DNA from: Clostridium porci
GTDB taxonomy: Bacteria; Bacillota; Clostridia; Lachnospirales; Lachnospiraceae
NCBI RefSeq assembly: GCF_009696375.1
Contig: NZ_VUMD01000008.1
Span: 1 to 64,000 of the forward strand
Direction of reading: 5' to 3'
DNA: 64,000 nt
Shown here: one piece after another, positions 53,122 through 62,475 of the stretch
Position numbering within the stretch: position 1 is the first letter of the stretch
Layout: each line of letters begins with the position of its first letter
Notes under the pieces: generated by a model
Database searches by the model: none
What the model saw: the letters and a program-made list of their open reading frames with translations, nothing else
What the model was told of the DNA's origin: nothing
Translations under genes and position numbers: made by a program

Positions 53122-54354
53122 ATGACAACACATAGCCTTTTAGATTTTACTATAAGCTTTTTTGAAGAAATGCGCATCCACACTTATTTTACAGATGCAC
53201 CCTATACATGGATGGATCAATATGACCTTGGGCTGCGCTCTACTTTATTGAAAAAACAGGACTGTCTGGCGGCTACCTTTCCCGAACTCGATGAAAATTT
53301 TCACACGCAGAATCATGTCTATATAATCCGCGACCTGTTCCAGTGCTATTATCTCTCAATACCTGTTCCCTATACGGAACACAAAACAGTTTTTTTCGCA
53401 GGCCCCTTTGCCTTTAAAGCGCCTAAGCGGGACCAAATCCAGCAGCTGATGGAACAGCTTCAGATTCCAGAACAGCATTCCACCTTTCTGATCCAATATT
53501 ACAGCTCTCTCCCGGTAATCCATGACAAAGGCTGCCTGCGCAGCTTCCTTCACTGCCTGTGCAGCCGCCTATACGGGAAAGAGGGATTTTCTATAAGCTC
53601 TCTGAGTCAAACGAACCACATCGCTCTCCATTATGAAACACAGGAAAGCACCGGAAAAAATAAAAATGTTACAGAGAGCATTGAAAAACGCTATGATGCG
53701 GAAGAGGCAATGATGGACGCCATCGCTCACGGAGATTATGAAAAGGCAAAGGAGAACATACATGCCCTCCTTAGCTCCGCCCCGGAGCAGCGTCTGCCTG
53801 ATACCATCCGGGATCGTAAAAATTTTTTAATTATTCTCAATACTCTGTGCCGAAAGGCCGCTCAGAGGGGAAAGGTGCATCCTGTCTATCTGGACGAGCT
53901 TTCAAGAAAGCTTGCTTTTAAATTGGAAAATCTCAACACCCTTTCCCAACTGGACGCATTTCCCCATGAGGCGCTGCGCAAGTACAGCCTTTTAGTCCGG
54001 AGCTATTCCACTCAAGGCTATTCCCTAGCAGTACAGAAGGTGGTAAACTATATCTCCCTAAATCTTCAGGAAGACTTAAGCCTTGACCGGCTGGCAGAGA
54101 TATTTTCCTTAAACAAAAGCTACCTGTCCTCCCTTTTTAGGCGGGAAACAGGGCAAACCCTGACGGACTTTGTAATTCAAAAGAGGATGGAGCATGCAAT
54201 CTGTCTCTTAAATACTACCCCAACTTCCATCCAGGAGATCGCCGCCCGCTGCGGCATCCTGGACTTGAGCTATTTTACCAAGCTGTTCCGCCGCACAAAG
54301 GGTATGACCCCCAGCCAGTACAGAAGTATGGTAACCAAAAGGAGCGGAGTATGA
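53122..54354 (+). CDS. AraC-family transcriptional activator
   Basis: 410 residues. The C-terminal 100 residues hold the double helix-turn-helix (DLSLDRLAEIFSLNKSYLSSLF, then TSIQEIAARCGILDLSYFTKLF). The N-terminal 280 residues, with a PocR-like or unassigned sensor, are not recognised. Divergent from the glucuronide transporter, it most likely activates that operon. GAGGAGG precedes the ATG. Confidence 0.85.
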   Translation: MTTHSLLDFTISFFEEMRIHTYFTDAPYTWMDQYDLGLRSTLLKKQDCLAATFPELDENFHTQNHVYIIRDLFQCYYLSIPVPYTEHKTVFFAGPFAFKAPKRDQIQQLMEQLQIPEQHSTFLIQYYSSLPVIHDKGCLRSFLHCLCSRLYGKEGFSISSLSQTNHIALHYETQESTGKNKNVTESIEKRYDAEEAMMDAIAHGDYEKAKENIHALLSSAPEQRLPDTIRDRKNFLIILNTLCRKAAQRGKVHPVYLDELSRKLAFKLENLNTLSQLDAFPHEALRKYSLLVRSYSTQGYSLAVQKVVNYISLNLQEDLSLDRLAEIFSLNKSYLSSLFRRETGQTLTDFVIQKRMEHAICLLNTTPTSIQEIAARCGILDLSYFTKLFRRTKGMTPSQYRSMVTKRSGV

Positions 54355-54588
54355 ATTACCCCGCCCTCTATGCTCTATATTACAGCAAACTGCTCTTTAT
54401 ACGGCTGGAAAGCCATTTGGGGCAGATGAAGAAATGCCAGCCCACCATCAATTATTTGATACAGAAGAACTAAGGGCTGAAAAAGGGTCAAGTACGGGAC
54501 GGCGGCCATCACCTTTGGCAACCTAAAAGCAGAGCTGAACGAGAAGAATACAGCATATGAAAGACTGTGGAACAAAGATTCTTTTTAA
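54351..54588 (+). pseudogene. Small or broken ORF coupled to the AraC gene
   Basis: An ATG overlapping the AraC stop (ATGA) and preceded by AAAAGGAG opens a 40-codon frame (YALYYSKLLFIRLESHLGQM) to 54473. A second frame with coding character (FGNLKAELNEKNTAYERLW) ends at 54588. It may be a real small protein or a frameshifted gene. Not recognised. Confidence 0.3.
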
Positions 54589-54675
54589 ATTTTTAAAATT
54601 ATCATCTTTACTTTACCCTGATTCCCGTGATATTATAACTCCAAATTAATCATCAAACAGGGAGGCATACATTAT

Positions 54676-54927
54676 ATGGAGGACCGCCTGGCTGTCATCA
54701 GCTGCATCATAAGCAATCCCAATTCTGTAGCAATTATAAACCATAAGCTTCACCAGCAGTCCAGCCTTATCATCGCCCGCCTGGGAGTACCCTGCAGGGA
54801 ATACGGCGTATCTGTCATCAGCCTTATAATGCACGGCACCCAGAATCAAATCAGCTCCTTTGCAGGAGAGTTGGGGAAGGTGGACGGCATCAGGGTCAAG
54901 TCTATCCAAGTCCCGGTAAACCAGTAA
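54676..54927 (+). CDS. TM1266-family putative iron-hydrogenase system regulator
   Basis: 83 residues of the ACT-like fold seen in TM1266: RLAVISCIISNPNSVAIIN, then YGVSVISLIMHGTQNQI. In other clostridia it adjoins [FeFe]-hydrogenase maturation genes, which are absent here. GGGAGG precedes the ATG. It is followed 17 bases later by a DUF1622 gene, so the two may form an operon. Confidence 0.75.
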   Translation: MEDRLAVISCIISNPNSVAIINHKLHQQSSLIIARLGVPCREYGVSVISLIMHGTQNQISSFAGELGKVDGIRVKSIQVPVNQ

Positions 54928-54944
54928 AGAAAAGAGGTATATAT

Positions 54945-55262
54945 ATGGAGCACATGGAATTCCTGCTGTCTCTTGTAGCCAATGGCGCCATTATTATTTT
55001 TGAGTTTATAGGAGTGGGAATCATCATCTGCTCCGGCCTTATGGGCTTTGTCAAATATGTAAGAAAGGCCCCGGACACCCGCGTCTATCTGGCCAAGGGC
55101 CTTGCAATGGGCCTGGAATTCAAGATGGGAAGCGAAATTCTTCGGACAGTAGTTGTACGGGAATGGAAGGAAATCGGAATTGTAGCCGGCATTATCGCAT
55201 TAAGGGCTGCCCTGACCTTCCTGATTCACTGGGAAATCAAGCAGGAGGAGCAATATTCTTAG
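54945..55262 (+). CDS. DUF1622 membrane protein
   Basis: 105 residues with three hydrophobic stretches (NGAIIIFEFIGVGIIICSGLM near the start, EIGIVAGIIALRAALTFLI near the end) and LAMGLEFKMGSEILRTVV between them, the DUF1622 signature. Function unknown. AAAGAGG precedes the ATG. Confidence 0.8.
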   Translation: MEHMEFLLSLVANGAIIIFEFIGVGIIICSGLMGFVKYVRKAPDTRVYLAKGLAMGLEFKMGSEILRTVVVREWKEIGIVAGIIALRAALTFLIHWEIKQEEQYS

Positions 55263-55289
55263 AAGATTGGCTTTATTTATATAAAGCGT

Positions 55290-55335
55290 AAAGGCCGTAT
55301 CACAGGCAGGCAAGCTGCCTCATGATAGGGCCTTT
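55290..55335. terminator. Terminator between DUF1622 and mfd
   Basis: AAAGGCCGTATCA pairs with TGATAGGGCCTTT (one mismatch) between the converging genes; the plus strand continues GTCATT. Confidence 0.65.
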
Positions 55336-55350
55336 GTCATTCTCCTGTCT

Positions 55351-58300
55351 CTAGCTCCTTAGCTTCTCCAGCGCTTCCAATATCTCCTTTGCCTTTACCA
55401 TCATACACAGACTGTCCTGATTCTTATTCCTTCTGTCAATATAGAGAAAGGCCGGCGCCTCACCCTGAATCAGCTTTAAAGCGCCATAAAAGGAGCTTAC
55501 AAGCTCCGGCAGCTTCTCTACCTGAAGCCTTGCCTTCTGGTACATGGTAAGTCTTACCTCCTGGCGGTTGATGATCACCTCTGTCACATAAGCCCTGTGG
55601 GCCAGCGCCCGTAAGGCTGCAATGCTTAATAAATTATCTACACTCCTGGGAATATCCCCAAAGCGATCCATCAGCTCATCCTGCATATCCATATACTCAT
55701 CTCCAGTCTCAATGGCAGAAATCCTCTTATAAATATCCAGCTTCTGGTACTCATTTTTAATATAAGAGGCCGGGATATAGGCGTCAATATCACATTCCAC
55801 CACTGTGTCATAGGACTCGCTCTCAACCTCTTCGCCTTTCAGAGCGCGAACCGCATCATTTAACATTTTACAGTAAAGATCATAGCCTACAGCCTCCATG
55901 TGTCCATGCTGCTGGGCTCCAAGAACATTCCCCGCTCCGCGGATCTCCAAATCCCGCATAGCTATCTTGATACCTGACCCCAGCTCCGTAAACTCCCGGA
56001 TAGCCTGCAGGCGCTTCTCAGCCTCCTCCCTCAAAAGCTTATCCCTTCGATACATAAGAAATGCATAAGAGGTCCGGTTAGAGCGTCCTACCCGCCCTCT
56101 CAGCTGATAAAGCTGGGACAAGCCCATCTGGTCTGCATCATGAATAATCATGGTATTTGCATTGGAAATGTCCAGTCCAGTCTCAATAATGGTGGTGGAT
56201 ACCAGCACATCGATCTCCCCATTGATAAAGTCCGCCATAATCCGCTCCAGCTCGTGCTCTCTCATCTGCCCATGGGCAAAGGTTACCACCGCATCAGGCA
56301 CCAATGCCTGAACCCGGCCTGCCACCTCGTCAATGTCCGTTACTCTGTTATATACATAATACACCTGTCCGTCTCTTGCCAGCTCCCGGTTAATAGCCTC
56401 CCGAACCATCTCCTCATTGTACTCCATTACATAGGTTTGAATGGGCGTACGATCCACAGGCGGCTCCTCCAATACACTCATATCCCGGATTCCCGCAAGG
56501 CTCATATGGAGAGTTCTGGGAATAGGCGTGGCCGTCAGAGTAAGGACATCCACATTTTCCTTCAGCTGCTTAATCTTCTCCTTATGGCCCACCCCAAACC
56601 TCTGCTCCTCGTCTACAATGAGAAGGCCCAAATCCTTAAACTGCAAATCTTTAGATAGAACACGATGGGTACCAATGACAATATCCACCAGCCCCTTGCG
56701 CAGATCCTCCAATGTTCTCTTCTGTCTGGCAGGGGTGCAGAACCGGGAAAGCATATCTACCCGCACAGGAAAATCCTTCATTCTCTGTACAAAGGTATTG
56801 TAATGCTGCTGCGCCAGTATGGTGGTAGGCACCAGATACACCACCTGCTTGTTGTCCTGAACCGCCTTAAAAGCAGCTCTCAACGCAATTTCTGTTTTGC
56901 CATACCCCACATCCCCGCAGATTAGCCGATCCATAATCCGTCTGCTCTCCATATCCTGCTTCACAGCCTCAATAGCATCCAGCTGATCCTCTGTCTCATC
57001 ATAGGGAAACAGTTCCTCAAACTCTTTCTGCCACACCGTGTCAGAGCCGTACTGGTAGCCCTCCTTCTCCTGACGGGCTGCATAGAGCTTAACCAGATCT
57101 TTGGCTATCTCCTGAACAGCGCCCTTCACTCTGGTTTTAGTCTTATTCCACTCCGTTCCTCCCAGGCGGTTAAGCCTGGGCTTTTTGGCATCAGCCCCCG
57201 CATACTTCTGTATGCTCTCCAGACGGGTGGCCGGCAGGTACAGGTTTCCTCCGTCCCCATACTCCACCTTGATATAATCCTTTATAACCTTATCCCGCTC
57301 AACCTTTTCAATCCCCCTGTAGATTCCCAGTCCGTGTTCCTCATGAACCACATAATCGCCTACGGACAGCTCGGAGAAGCTCTGGATTGCCTTTCCCTGG
57401 TAATTTGTCTTTTTCCGGCGTTTTTTCTTCTTCTCTACACCGAACATATCCCCCTCTGTAATAAAGACAAACTTAAGAAGCGGGTATTCAAAGCCTCTGT
57501 GAAGATTCCCGTAGGTAACTAGAATCTCTCCCGGCTTTACAGCTTGTTCATTGGCACCATTTTCCTCTGGCATGCCTTCTTCCCGGCCGGCGCCGCCCAT
57601 TCCCTCCACCCTGTCCGGGCAGTAGGCCCGCAGATCATACCCCCTCAAATCACCTGCCAGACGGCTTGCCCTTGTTCTGGAAGCGGACAGGAGAATCACC
57701 CGGTAGCCTTCCTTCTTCCAGCGGGTCAAATCCTTTATCAGCATTTCAAAGCTGTTCTGATAGGAATTCACATTTTTTACATCAATGCTGAACTTGTGAT
57801 TTATCTTCATTCCGGCCAGCTTTTGATCTAACCCCGTAATCATCACCGTAGAAGGCTTCTGAATCCTGGCCAGCACCTCTGATGCAGGATACAAAAGCTC
57901 CGTCTGGCCAGGCAGCAGATAGCCCTTCTCCAGCCTGTGAACCATGCTCTCCCGAAATTCAAGCTCTACCGCTTCCCCCTTTTCCTTCAGCCTTCCTGGC
58001 TCATCCAGGAAAAAAACGCTTTCCTCCTTAGGGAAATATTCCAAGAATGAGACCGTTTCAGGGCAGAAATACCTGATATACCCATCCAGCTCCCCTGCTC
58101 CCAAACCCTGCTCCAGACCATCACAAAGCTCCCCGATAATACTCTTAATCCGTTGGGCCTCCTCTGGCTTATGCTGTTGCCTTAGCGCCTTCTCATAAAT
58201 CTTTTCTTCCTCCCTAAGCCTTCGTATCCCCGTTTCCTTCCAGCTCTCGTAAAGAACTGTCTCTGTGGCCGGATAAATCACCGCTCTCTCTAACTGCTCC

Positions 58301-58932
58301 ACCGAACGCTGGCTTTCCAGATCAAAGGTACGGATGGAGTCTACCTCATCATCCCACAGCTCAATTCGTACAGGCACATCCTCTGTAAGGGGAAACACAT
58401 CTATAATGCCTCCCCGAATGGAATACTGTCCCATGCCATCCACCTGAGCCACCCTCTCATACCCCATAAGGGTCAGGCGCCTGCCCCATGCCTCCAGATC
58501 AATCACCTGTCCGTTCTCCACGGTAATTTCATAAGTCTTAAGGCTCTGCAAGGGCAGAAGATGATCCATAAGCCCGTCCATGGTAGTAACCACTACCCCT
58601 CCCCGGCTCTCCATCAACTGACGCAGTACCTGGATTCTCTGCCTTGTCAAAAGATTTCCATGAATATCTGCACTATAAAACAGGAGATCCTTCGCCGGAT
58701 ACAGCCATACATCCCTGGTAAAGCTTCGAAAGTCCTCGTAAATCTCCTTGGCTCTGGAATCATCATAAGTTACCACCAGCTTCCAGTTATATCCCCGCTC
58801 TTTTCCCAGATAGTACATAAGATGCACCTTCTGGGAATCCAGAGCTCCCGTCACCTGAAGAGGCCCCTGCCCTCTTCTAAGAGCCTCCTCCAGATTATGA
58901 TACTCCTGTAGCTCCAATAATGGATTTTCCAT
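55351..58932 (-). CDS. mfd: Transcription-repair coupling factor
   Basis: 1193 residues. In order: UvrB-like N-terminal domains, the CarD-like RNA-polymerase-interacting domain (FSELSVGDYVVHEEHGLGIY), and the RecG-type translocase with Walker A GDVGYGKTEIALRAAF, DEEQRFG and QLRGRVGRS. The C-terminal TRCF domain follows. It removes RNA polymerase stalled at damage and recruits UvrA. It follows pth, as in Bacillus. Confidence 0.96.
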   Translation of the reverse strand: MENPLLELQEYHNLEEALRRGQGPLQVTGALDSQKVHLMYYLGKERGYNWKLVVTYDDSRAKEIYEDFRSFTRDVWLYPAKDLLFYSADIHGNLLTRQRIQVLRQLMESRGGVVVTTMDGLMDHLLPLQSLKTYEITVENGQVIDLEAWGRRLTLMGYERVAQVDGMGQYSIRGGIIDVFPLTEDVPVRIELWDDEVDSIRTFDLESQRSVEQLERAVIYPATETVLYESWKETGIRRLREEEKIYEKALRQQHKPEEAQRIKSIIGELCDGLEQGLGAGELDGYIRYFCPETVSFLEYFPKEESVFFLDEPGRLKEKGEAVELEFRESMVHRLEKGYLLPGQTELLYPASEVLARIQKPSTVMITGLDQKLAGMKINHKFSIDVKNVNSYQNSFEMLIKDLTRWKKEGYRVILLSASRTRASRLAGDLRGYDLRAYCPDRVEGMGGAGREEGMPEENGANEQAVKPGEILVTYGNLHRGFEYPLLKFVFITEGDMFGVEKKKKRRKKTNYQGKAIQSFSELSVGDYVVHEEHGLGIYRGIEKVERDKVIKDYIKVEYGDGGNLYLPATRLESIQKYAGADAKKPRLNRLGGTEWNKTKTRVKGAVQEIAKDLVKLYAARQEKEGYQYGSDTVWQKEFEELFPYDETEDQLDAIEAVKQDMESRRIMDRLICGDVGYGKTEIALRAAFKAVQDNKQVVYLVPTTILAQQHYNTFVQRMKDFPVRVDMLSRFCTPARQKRTLEDLRKGLVDIVIGTHRVLSKDLQFKDLGLLIVDEEQRFGVGHKEKIKQLKENVDVLTLTATPIPRTLHMSLAGIRDMSVLEEPPVDRTPIQTYVMEYNEEMVREAINRELARDGQVYYVYNRVTDIDEVAGRVQALVPDAVVTFAHGQMREHELERIMADFINGEIDVLVSTTIIETGLDISNANTMIIHDADQMGLSQLYQLRGRVGRSNRTSYAFLMYRRDKLLREEAEKRLQAIREFTELGSGIKIAMRDLEIRGAGNVLGAQQHGHMEAVGYDLYCKMLNDAVRALKGEEVESESYDTVVECDIDAYIPASYIKNEYQKLDIYKRISAIETGDEYMDMQDELMDRFGDIPRSVDNLLSIAALRALAHRAYVTEVIINRQEVRLTMYQKARLQVEKLPELVSSFYGALKLIQGEAPAFLYIDRRNKNQDSLCMMVKAKEILEALEKLRS

Positions 58933-58993
58933 CCCTTTCCACGCCCTTCCTTGGCTTTCAGCCTCCTGGTAAAATGTCCGTTTAATCTCCCCG

Positions 58994-59563
58994 CTATGCC
59001 CTATGCCCGTTAAACCGGTTCATAGCCTTGTCAGCTCCCTGTGAAATCATCATCTCCACAGCCTGTGCCGCTTCCTCAAAGGCCCCCTCCATGACAGTCC
59101 GATCCTCTTTGGAAAACCGGCTCAGCACATAGTCCGCCAGATCCATCTTCTTCGGCTTATCTCCTACACCCACTTTAATCCTTGGAAACTCCTGGGTTCC
59201 CAGATGTTCAATGATATTTTTGATCCCATTATGCCCCCCTGCGCTTCCCTTTGTCCGTATTCTCAGCTGCCCCACATCCAGACTGATATCATCATACACA
59301 ATAATAATATGTTCCCGATCCACCTTATAGAAATCGGCTGCTGCCCTCACGCTTTCTCCGCTCAGATTCATAAAGGTCTGGGGCTTGAGCAGAATCACCC
59401 TCTCACCGCCAATCCTGCCTCTGCCGTAGTATCCCCGGAATTTCTTCTCCTCCACCATGATGCCCAGCCGGTCCGCCAGCACGTCTATAACCTCAAAGCC
59501 TACGTTGTGACGTGTCTTTTCATATTCCTTTGTGGGATTTCCCAAACCTGCTACAATATACAT
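58994..59563 (-). CDS. pth: Peptidyl-tRNA hydrolase
   Basis: 189 residues from the ATG at 59563, before which GAGGAGG and GAAGG are found; the frame is open to 59656 with about 31 unusual residues. IVAGLGNPTKEYEKTRHNVGF contains the catalytic His and Asn, LKPQTFMNLSGESV the substrate site, and SAGGHNGI the rest. It frees tRNA from dropped-off peptidyl-tRNA. In operon order before mfd. Confidence 0.93.
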   Translation of the reverse strand: MYIVAGLGNPTKEYEKTRHNVGFEVIDVLADRLGIMVEEKKFRGYYGRGRIGGERVILLKPQTFMNLSGESVRAAADFYKVDREHIIIVYDDISLDVGQLRIRTKGSAGGHNGIKNIIEHLGTQEFPRIKVGVGDKPKKMDLADYVLSRFSKEDRTVMEGAFEEAAQAVEMMISQGADKAMNRFNGHRA

Positions 59564-59707
59564 TGCCCTTCCATCCTCCTCTATCTCCTGCTTCCCTGCG
59601 CCAAAGCCAGCTATCTTCTTTAGTATATCCCTGATGCCGTCCATATTCCTGCCCATCCGCCTTCCATTTCATTCCTGATTTTAGTATCCTTCACTCAGAC
59701 ACGCCTT

Positions 59708-59748
59708 AAAGCGTTAGATATGCCCTGTGGTCATATCTAACGCTTTTT
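59708..59748. terminator. Strong hairpin between the GT51 gene and pth
   Basis: GCGTTAGATATG and CATATCTAACGC form a 12-bp perfect stem. Six T follow on the plus strand, only three on the minus strand, where the upstream gene ends. Confidence 0.7.
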
Positions 59749-59810
59749 TATGTCTCATCATTTTATCAGATTCTATATAAAAAGTAAAGAAAATAAACGT
59801 AACCAGCCAA

Positions 59811-60524
59811 CTACCAGTCAATTTCCGCAGCCAAAGTCTCATGCGCTCTTTCCTCAGTGAAATATCCGCATTTTACCATACGGGCTACCACCTGAGCCTG
59901 GCGCTGGGCCGCCAGCCTGGGGCTGACTGTAGGCGCATAGCAGGAAGGCGCATTGGGCACGCCCGCCAGAAGGGTGCTTTCATAATCTGTCATGTCTTCA
60001 GGCTCTTTTCCGAAATATCCCTGGCTTGCATCCCCCACACAGTAATAGCCGTTTCCAAAATAAATTGTATTTACATACAGCTCAAGGATTTCATTTTTAC
60101 TGTAAGACCGCTCCAGGTCAAAGGCCAGAAACATTTCCGCTACCTTGCGCTCCAGCTCCTTTTCCTGAGTAAAATACAGATTCTTTGCCAGCTGCTGTGT
60201 CACTGTACTTCCGCCCTCCACAAAGGCGCCTGCCCTTATGTCGTTAAAGGCAGCCCTTGCAATGGCAATCACATCAATCCCTGGATGGCTGTAAAACCGG
60301 TGATCCTCTACCGACAGCACTGCGTCCACATATATTTCAGGCAGCTGGTCAAAGGCGGTGTAATTCTCTTTTGCCTGAATGGCAGAAACCTTGTCCTCAA
60401 GGCAAACTTCCTCTATGGCTGCCCGGTACATATAGTAGCCCTTGATAAGCGCTCCGCCGCAAAAGCACAAGGCTGCTGCCAGAGCACAGGCTGCCAGGCA
60501 CTTGAGCATTCTTCTCACCTTCAC
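59811..60524 (-). CDS. Monofunctional peptidoglycan glycosyltransferase (GT51)
   Basis: 237 residues from a GTG at 60524, which lies 5 bases after AAGGAG; the frame is open to 60674 with unlikely sequence. A membrane anchor is followed by the GT51 domain: SVEDHRFYSHPGID (catalytic Glu), GGSTVTQQLAKNLYFT and KNEILELYVNTIYFGNGYY. No transpeptidase domain follows, so it only polymerises lipid II into glycan chains. Confidence 0.88.
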   Translation of the reverse strand: MKVRRMLKCLAACALAAALCFCGGALIKGYYMYRAAIEEVCLEDKVSAIQAKENYTAFDQLPEIYVDAVLSVEDHRFYSHPGIDVIAIARAAFNDIRAGAFVEGGSTVTQQLAKNLYFTQEKELERKVAEMFLAFDLERSYSKNEILELYVNTIYFGNGYYCVGDASQGYFGKEPEDMTDYESTLLAGVPNAPSCYAPTVSPRLAAQRQAQVVARMVKCGYFTEERAHETLAAEIDW

Positions 60525-60826
60525 CCAATCTCCTTCTTTCTGAATATTGATAACCATGAGCAACACTCTGTGTTGCGAATTGCCCAGCACATAAATTGCG
60601 CATACCATGTCCCAACAATGCGGTACATTGCGTATTATTTCTCCAAATTTTACGTTTTGCTCATTTCTAAGCATTTACATAATAATCATAACATATCTCC
60701 TTTTAATAGTCTTTGAAAAAGCCTTAACTTACACTGACTATTCTCTGACTATTTATGAAAAAATATCGAAAGGGAGCATTTCTTTTTCTTAAGAATTATG
60801 CCCCTATCCAGAGGAAAATGCTGCAC

Positions 60827-60872
60827 AAAAAACACGGTTCCAATTGCTATATAGCCCTTTAGAACCGCGCTT
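60827..60872 (-). terminator. Terminator after spoVG
   Basis: AAGCGCGGTTC pairs with GGAACCGTGTT and is followed by TTTTTG on the minus strand. Confidence 0.75.
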
Positions 60873-60965
60873 ATTTTAGAGAGGGGGATTTTTATTCAAT
60901 TTGCCAGTGAATTTCTATTTTGCGGCATCTCCTTCTCCTTACTTGTCTTCTCTTTCCTTCCAGGC

Positions 60966-61256
60966 TTACCTCTGACCAGAAGCCTCCGCGGCTCCATTCT
61001 CCAAAAGCTCCCTTTCATATTTGTTAAGAATGACCGTCTGAATCATATCCCTGGCGCCGGAGTTAATGGGATGAGCAATATCCCGGTATTCGCCGTCTGC
61101 GGTCTTGCGGCTTGGCATAGCAATAAACAGCCCCTTCTCTCCTTCTATCACCTTTATATCATGGATAACAAACTCGTTATCCATAGTGATGGAAACGATG
61201 GCTTTCATCTTCCCCTCTTTTTCTACCCGTCTCACTCTCACATCTGTAATCTGCAT
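60966..61256 (-). CDS. spoVG: Septation/sporulation regulator SpoVG
   Basis: 96 residues, near full match to SpoVG ([43 protein letters not shown]). An RNA/DNA-binding regulator of sporulation and cell-envelope genes. It follows glgD by about 100 bases, reading in the same direction. Confidence 0.95.
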   Translation of the reverse strand: MQITDVRVRRVEKEGKMKAIVSITMDNEFVIHDIKVIEGEKGLFIAMPSRKTADGEYRDIAHPINSGARDMIQTVILNKYERELLENGAAEASGQR

Positions 61257-61353
61257 GCTTTTACCCCCTCTGCCTTATCCCGGCGCCCTCATGGGAAACC
61301 GCCTCTGCGCCACAGCCCTTCACAGCTGCGTTCCCCCATGCCTATGAACGCTC

Positions 61354-62475
61354 TTACAATGTATACCTTTCGTTCTTTTCTATCACAATTTTGATGTTTT
61401 CCGGTGATCCGATATGGGTCGTGTTGGCCCGGATGGTATCTCTGCTCTCAACAATACAGTTCTCAATCACTGTATTATCTCCGATATAGACATCATTCAG
61501 TATGATAGAATTTCGAATCACACAGTTATTGCCCACATAGGCTTTCTTAAACAGAATGGAATTTTCCACTACACCGTTTAAGATGCAGCCGCTGGATATC
61601 AGGCTGTTCCTCACAACCGCTCCCGGATTATACTTAGCCGGAGGAAGATCATCAAGCTTGGTATATACATCTGGATACTCCTTAAAGAAGTAATCTCTTA
61701 CCTCTTTATTCAGGAAATCCATATTGGTCTTATAATAGGAATCCACAGAAGCGATATTGCTCCAATAGCCCCTCAGCTTGTATGCATAAATCCTCTTAAG
61801 ATTCTTATAACGCACTAAAATATCATTCACAAGATCGTAGCGATCCTCTGCCGCGCACCGCTCTAAAAGCTCGATGAGCTGTCTTCTTCGAATAACATAG
61901 ATTCCACAGGATATGGTTGTAGCGTCGGAGGCCATAGGCTTCTCCTCAAAATCCATGATCCGTCCGTCCTCATTCAGCTTTACGCATCCGAATCTTGTAA
62001 CATCCGTTCCTTCCTCCATATCCTTGCAGACAACCGTGATGTCCGCTTTCTTTTCGATATGGTATTCCAGCACCTTGCTATAGTCCAGCTTGTACACGCC
62101 GTCGCCTGCCGCAATTACAACATAAGGCTCATGGCTGTTCTTTAAGAAGGTAAGGTTCTGATATAAGGCGTCTGCCGTACCCCTATACCAGTCCCCGTTC
62201 TCTGGAGTAATGGAGGGAGTAAATACGAACAGTCCCCCCTGCTTTCGTCCAAAATCCCACCATTTGGAGGAGCTTAAGTGAAGGTTCAGTGACCTGGAAT
62301 TGTACTGCGTAAATACTGCCACATTCTGAATATGGGAATTGGTCATGTTGCTAAGTGCAAAATCAATGCTGCGGTAGCTCCCTGCAACAGGCATAGCAGC
62401 TACTGCTCTCTTATTCGAAAGCTCCCGCATCCGTTTGCTGTTCCCTCCTGCTAATACGATACCGATCGCTCTCAT
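61354..62475 (-). CDS. glgD: Glucose-1-phosphate adenylyltransferase-like subunit GlgD
   Basis: 373 residues. A nucleotidyltransferase fold ([20 protein letters not shown]) with a left-handed beta-helix C-terminus ([20 protein letters not shown]). GlgD is a regulatory partner of GlgC that raises its activity in glycogen synthesis. The start overlaps the glgC stop by 4 bases. Confidence 0.93.
   Translation of the reverse strand: MRAIGIVLAGGNSKRMRELSNKRAVAAMPVAGSYRSIDFALSNMTNSHIQNVAVFTQYNSRSLNLHLSSSKWWDFGRKQGGLFVFTPSITPENGDWYRGTADALYQNLTFLKNSHEPYVVIAAGDGVYKLDYSKVLEYHIEKKADITVVCKDMEEGTDVTRFGCVKLNEDGRIMDFEEKPMASDATTISCGIYVIRRRQLIELLERCAAEDRYDLVNDILVRYKNLKRIYAYKLRGYWSNIASVDSYYKTNMDFLNKEVRDYFFKEYPDVYTKLDDLPPAKYNPGAVVRNSLISSGCILNGVVENSILFKKAYVGNNCVIRNSIILNDVYIGDNTVIENCIVESRDTIRANTTHIGSPENIKIVIEKNERYTL

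Noticed and set aside
59841-60716. 291-codon open frame antisense to the GT51 gene
   Set aside because: The opposite strand encodes a full GT51 domain with all motifs; this frame has no recognisable domain.
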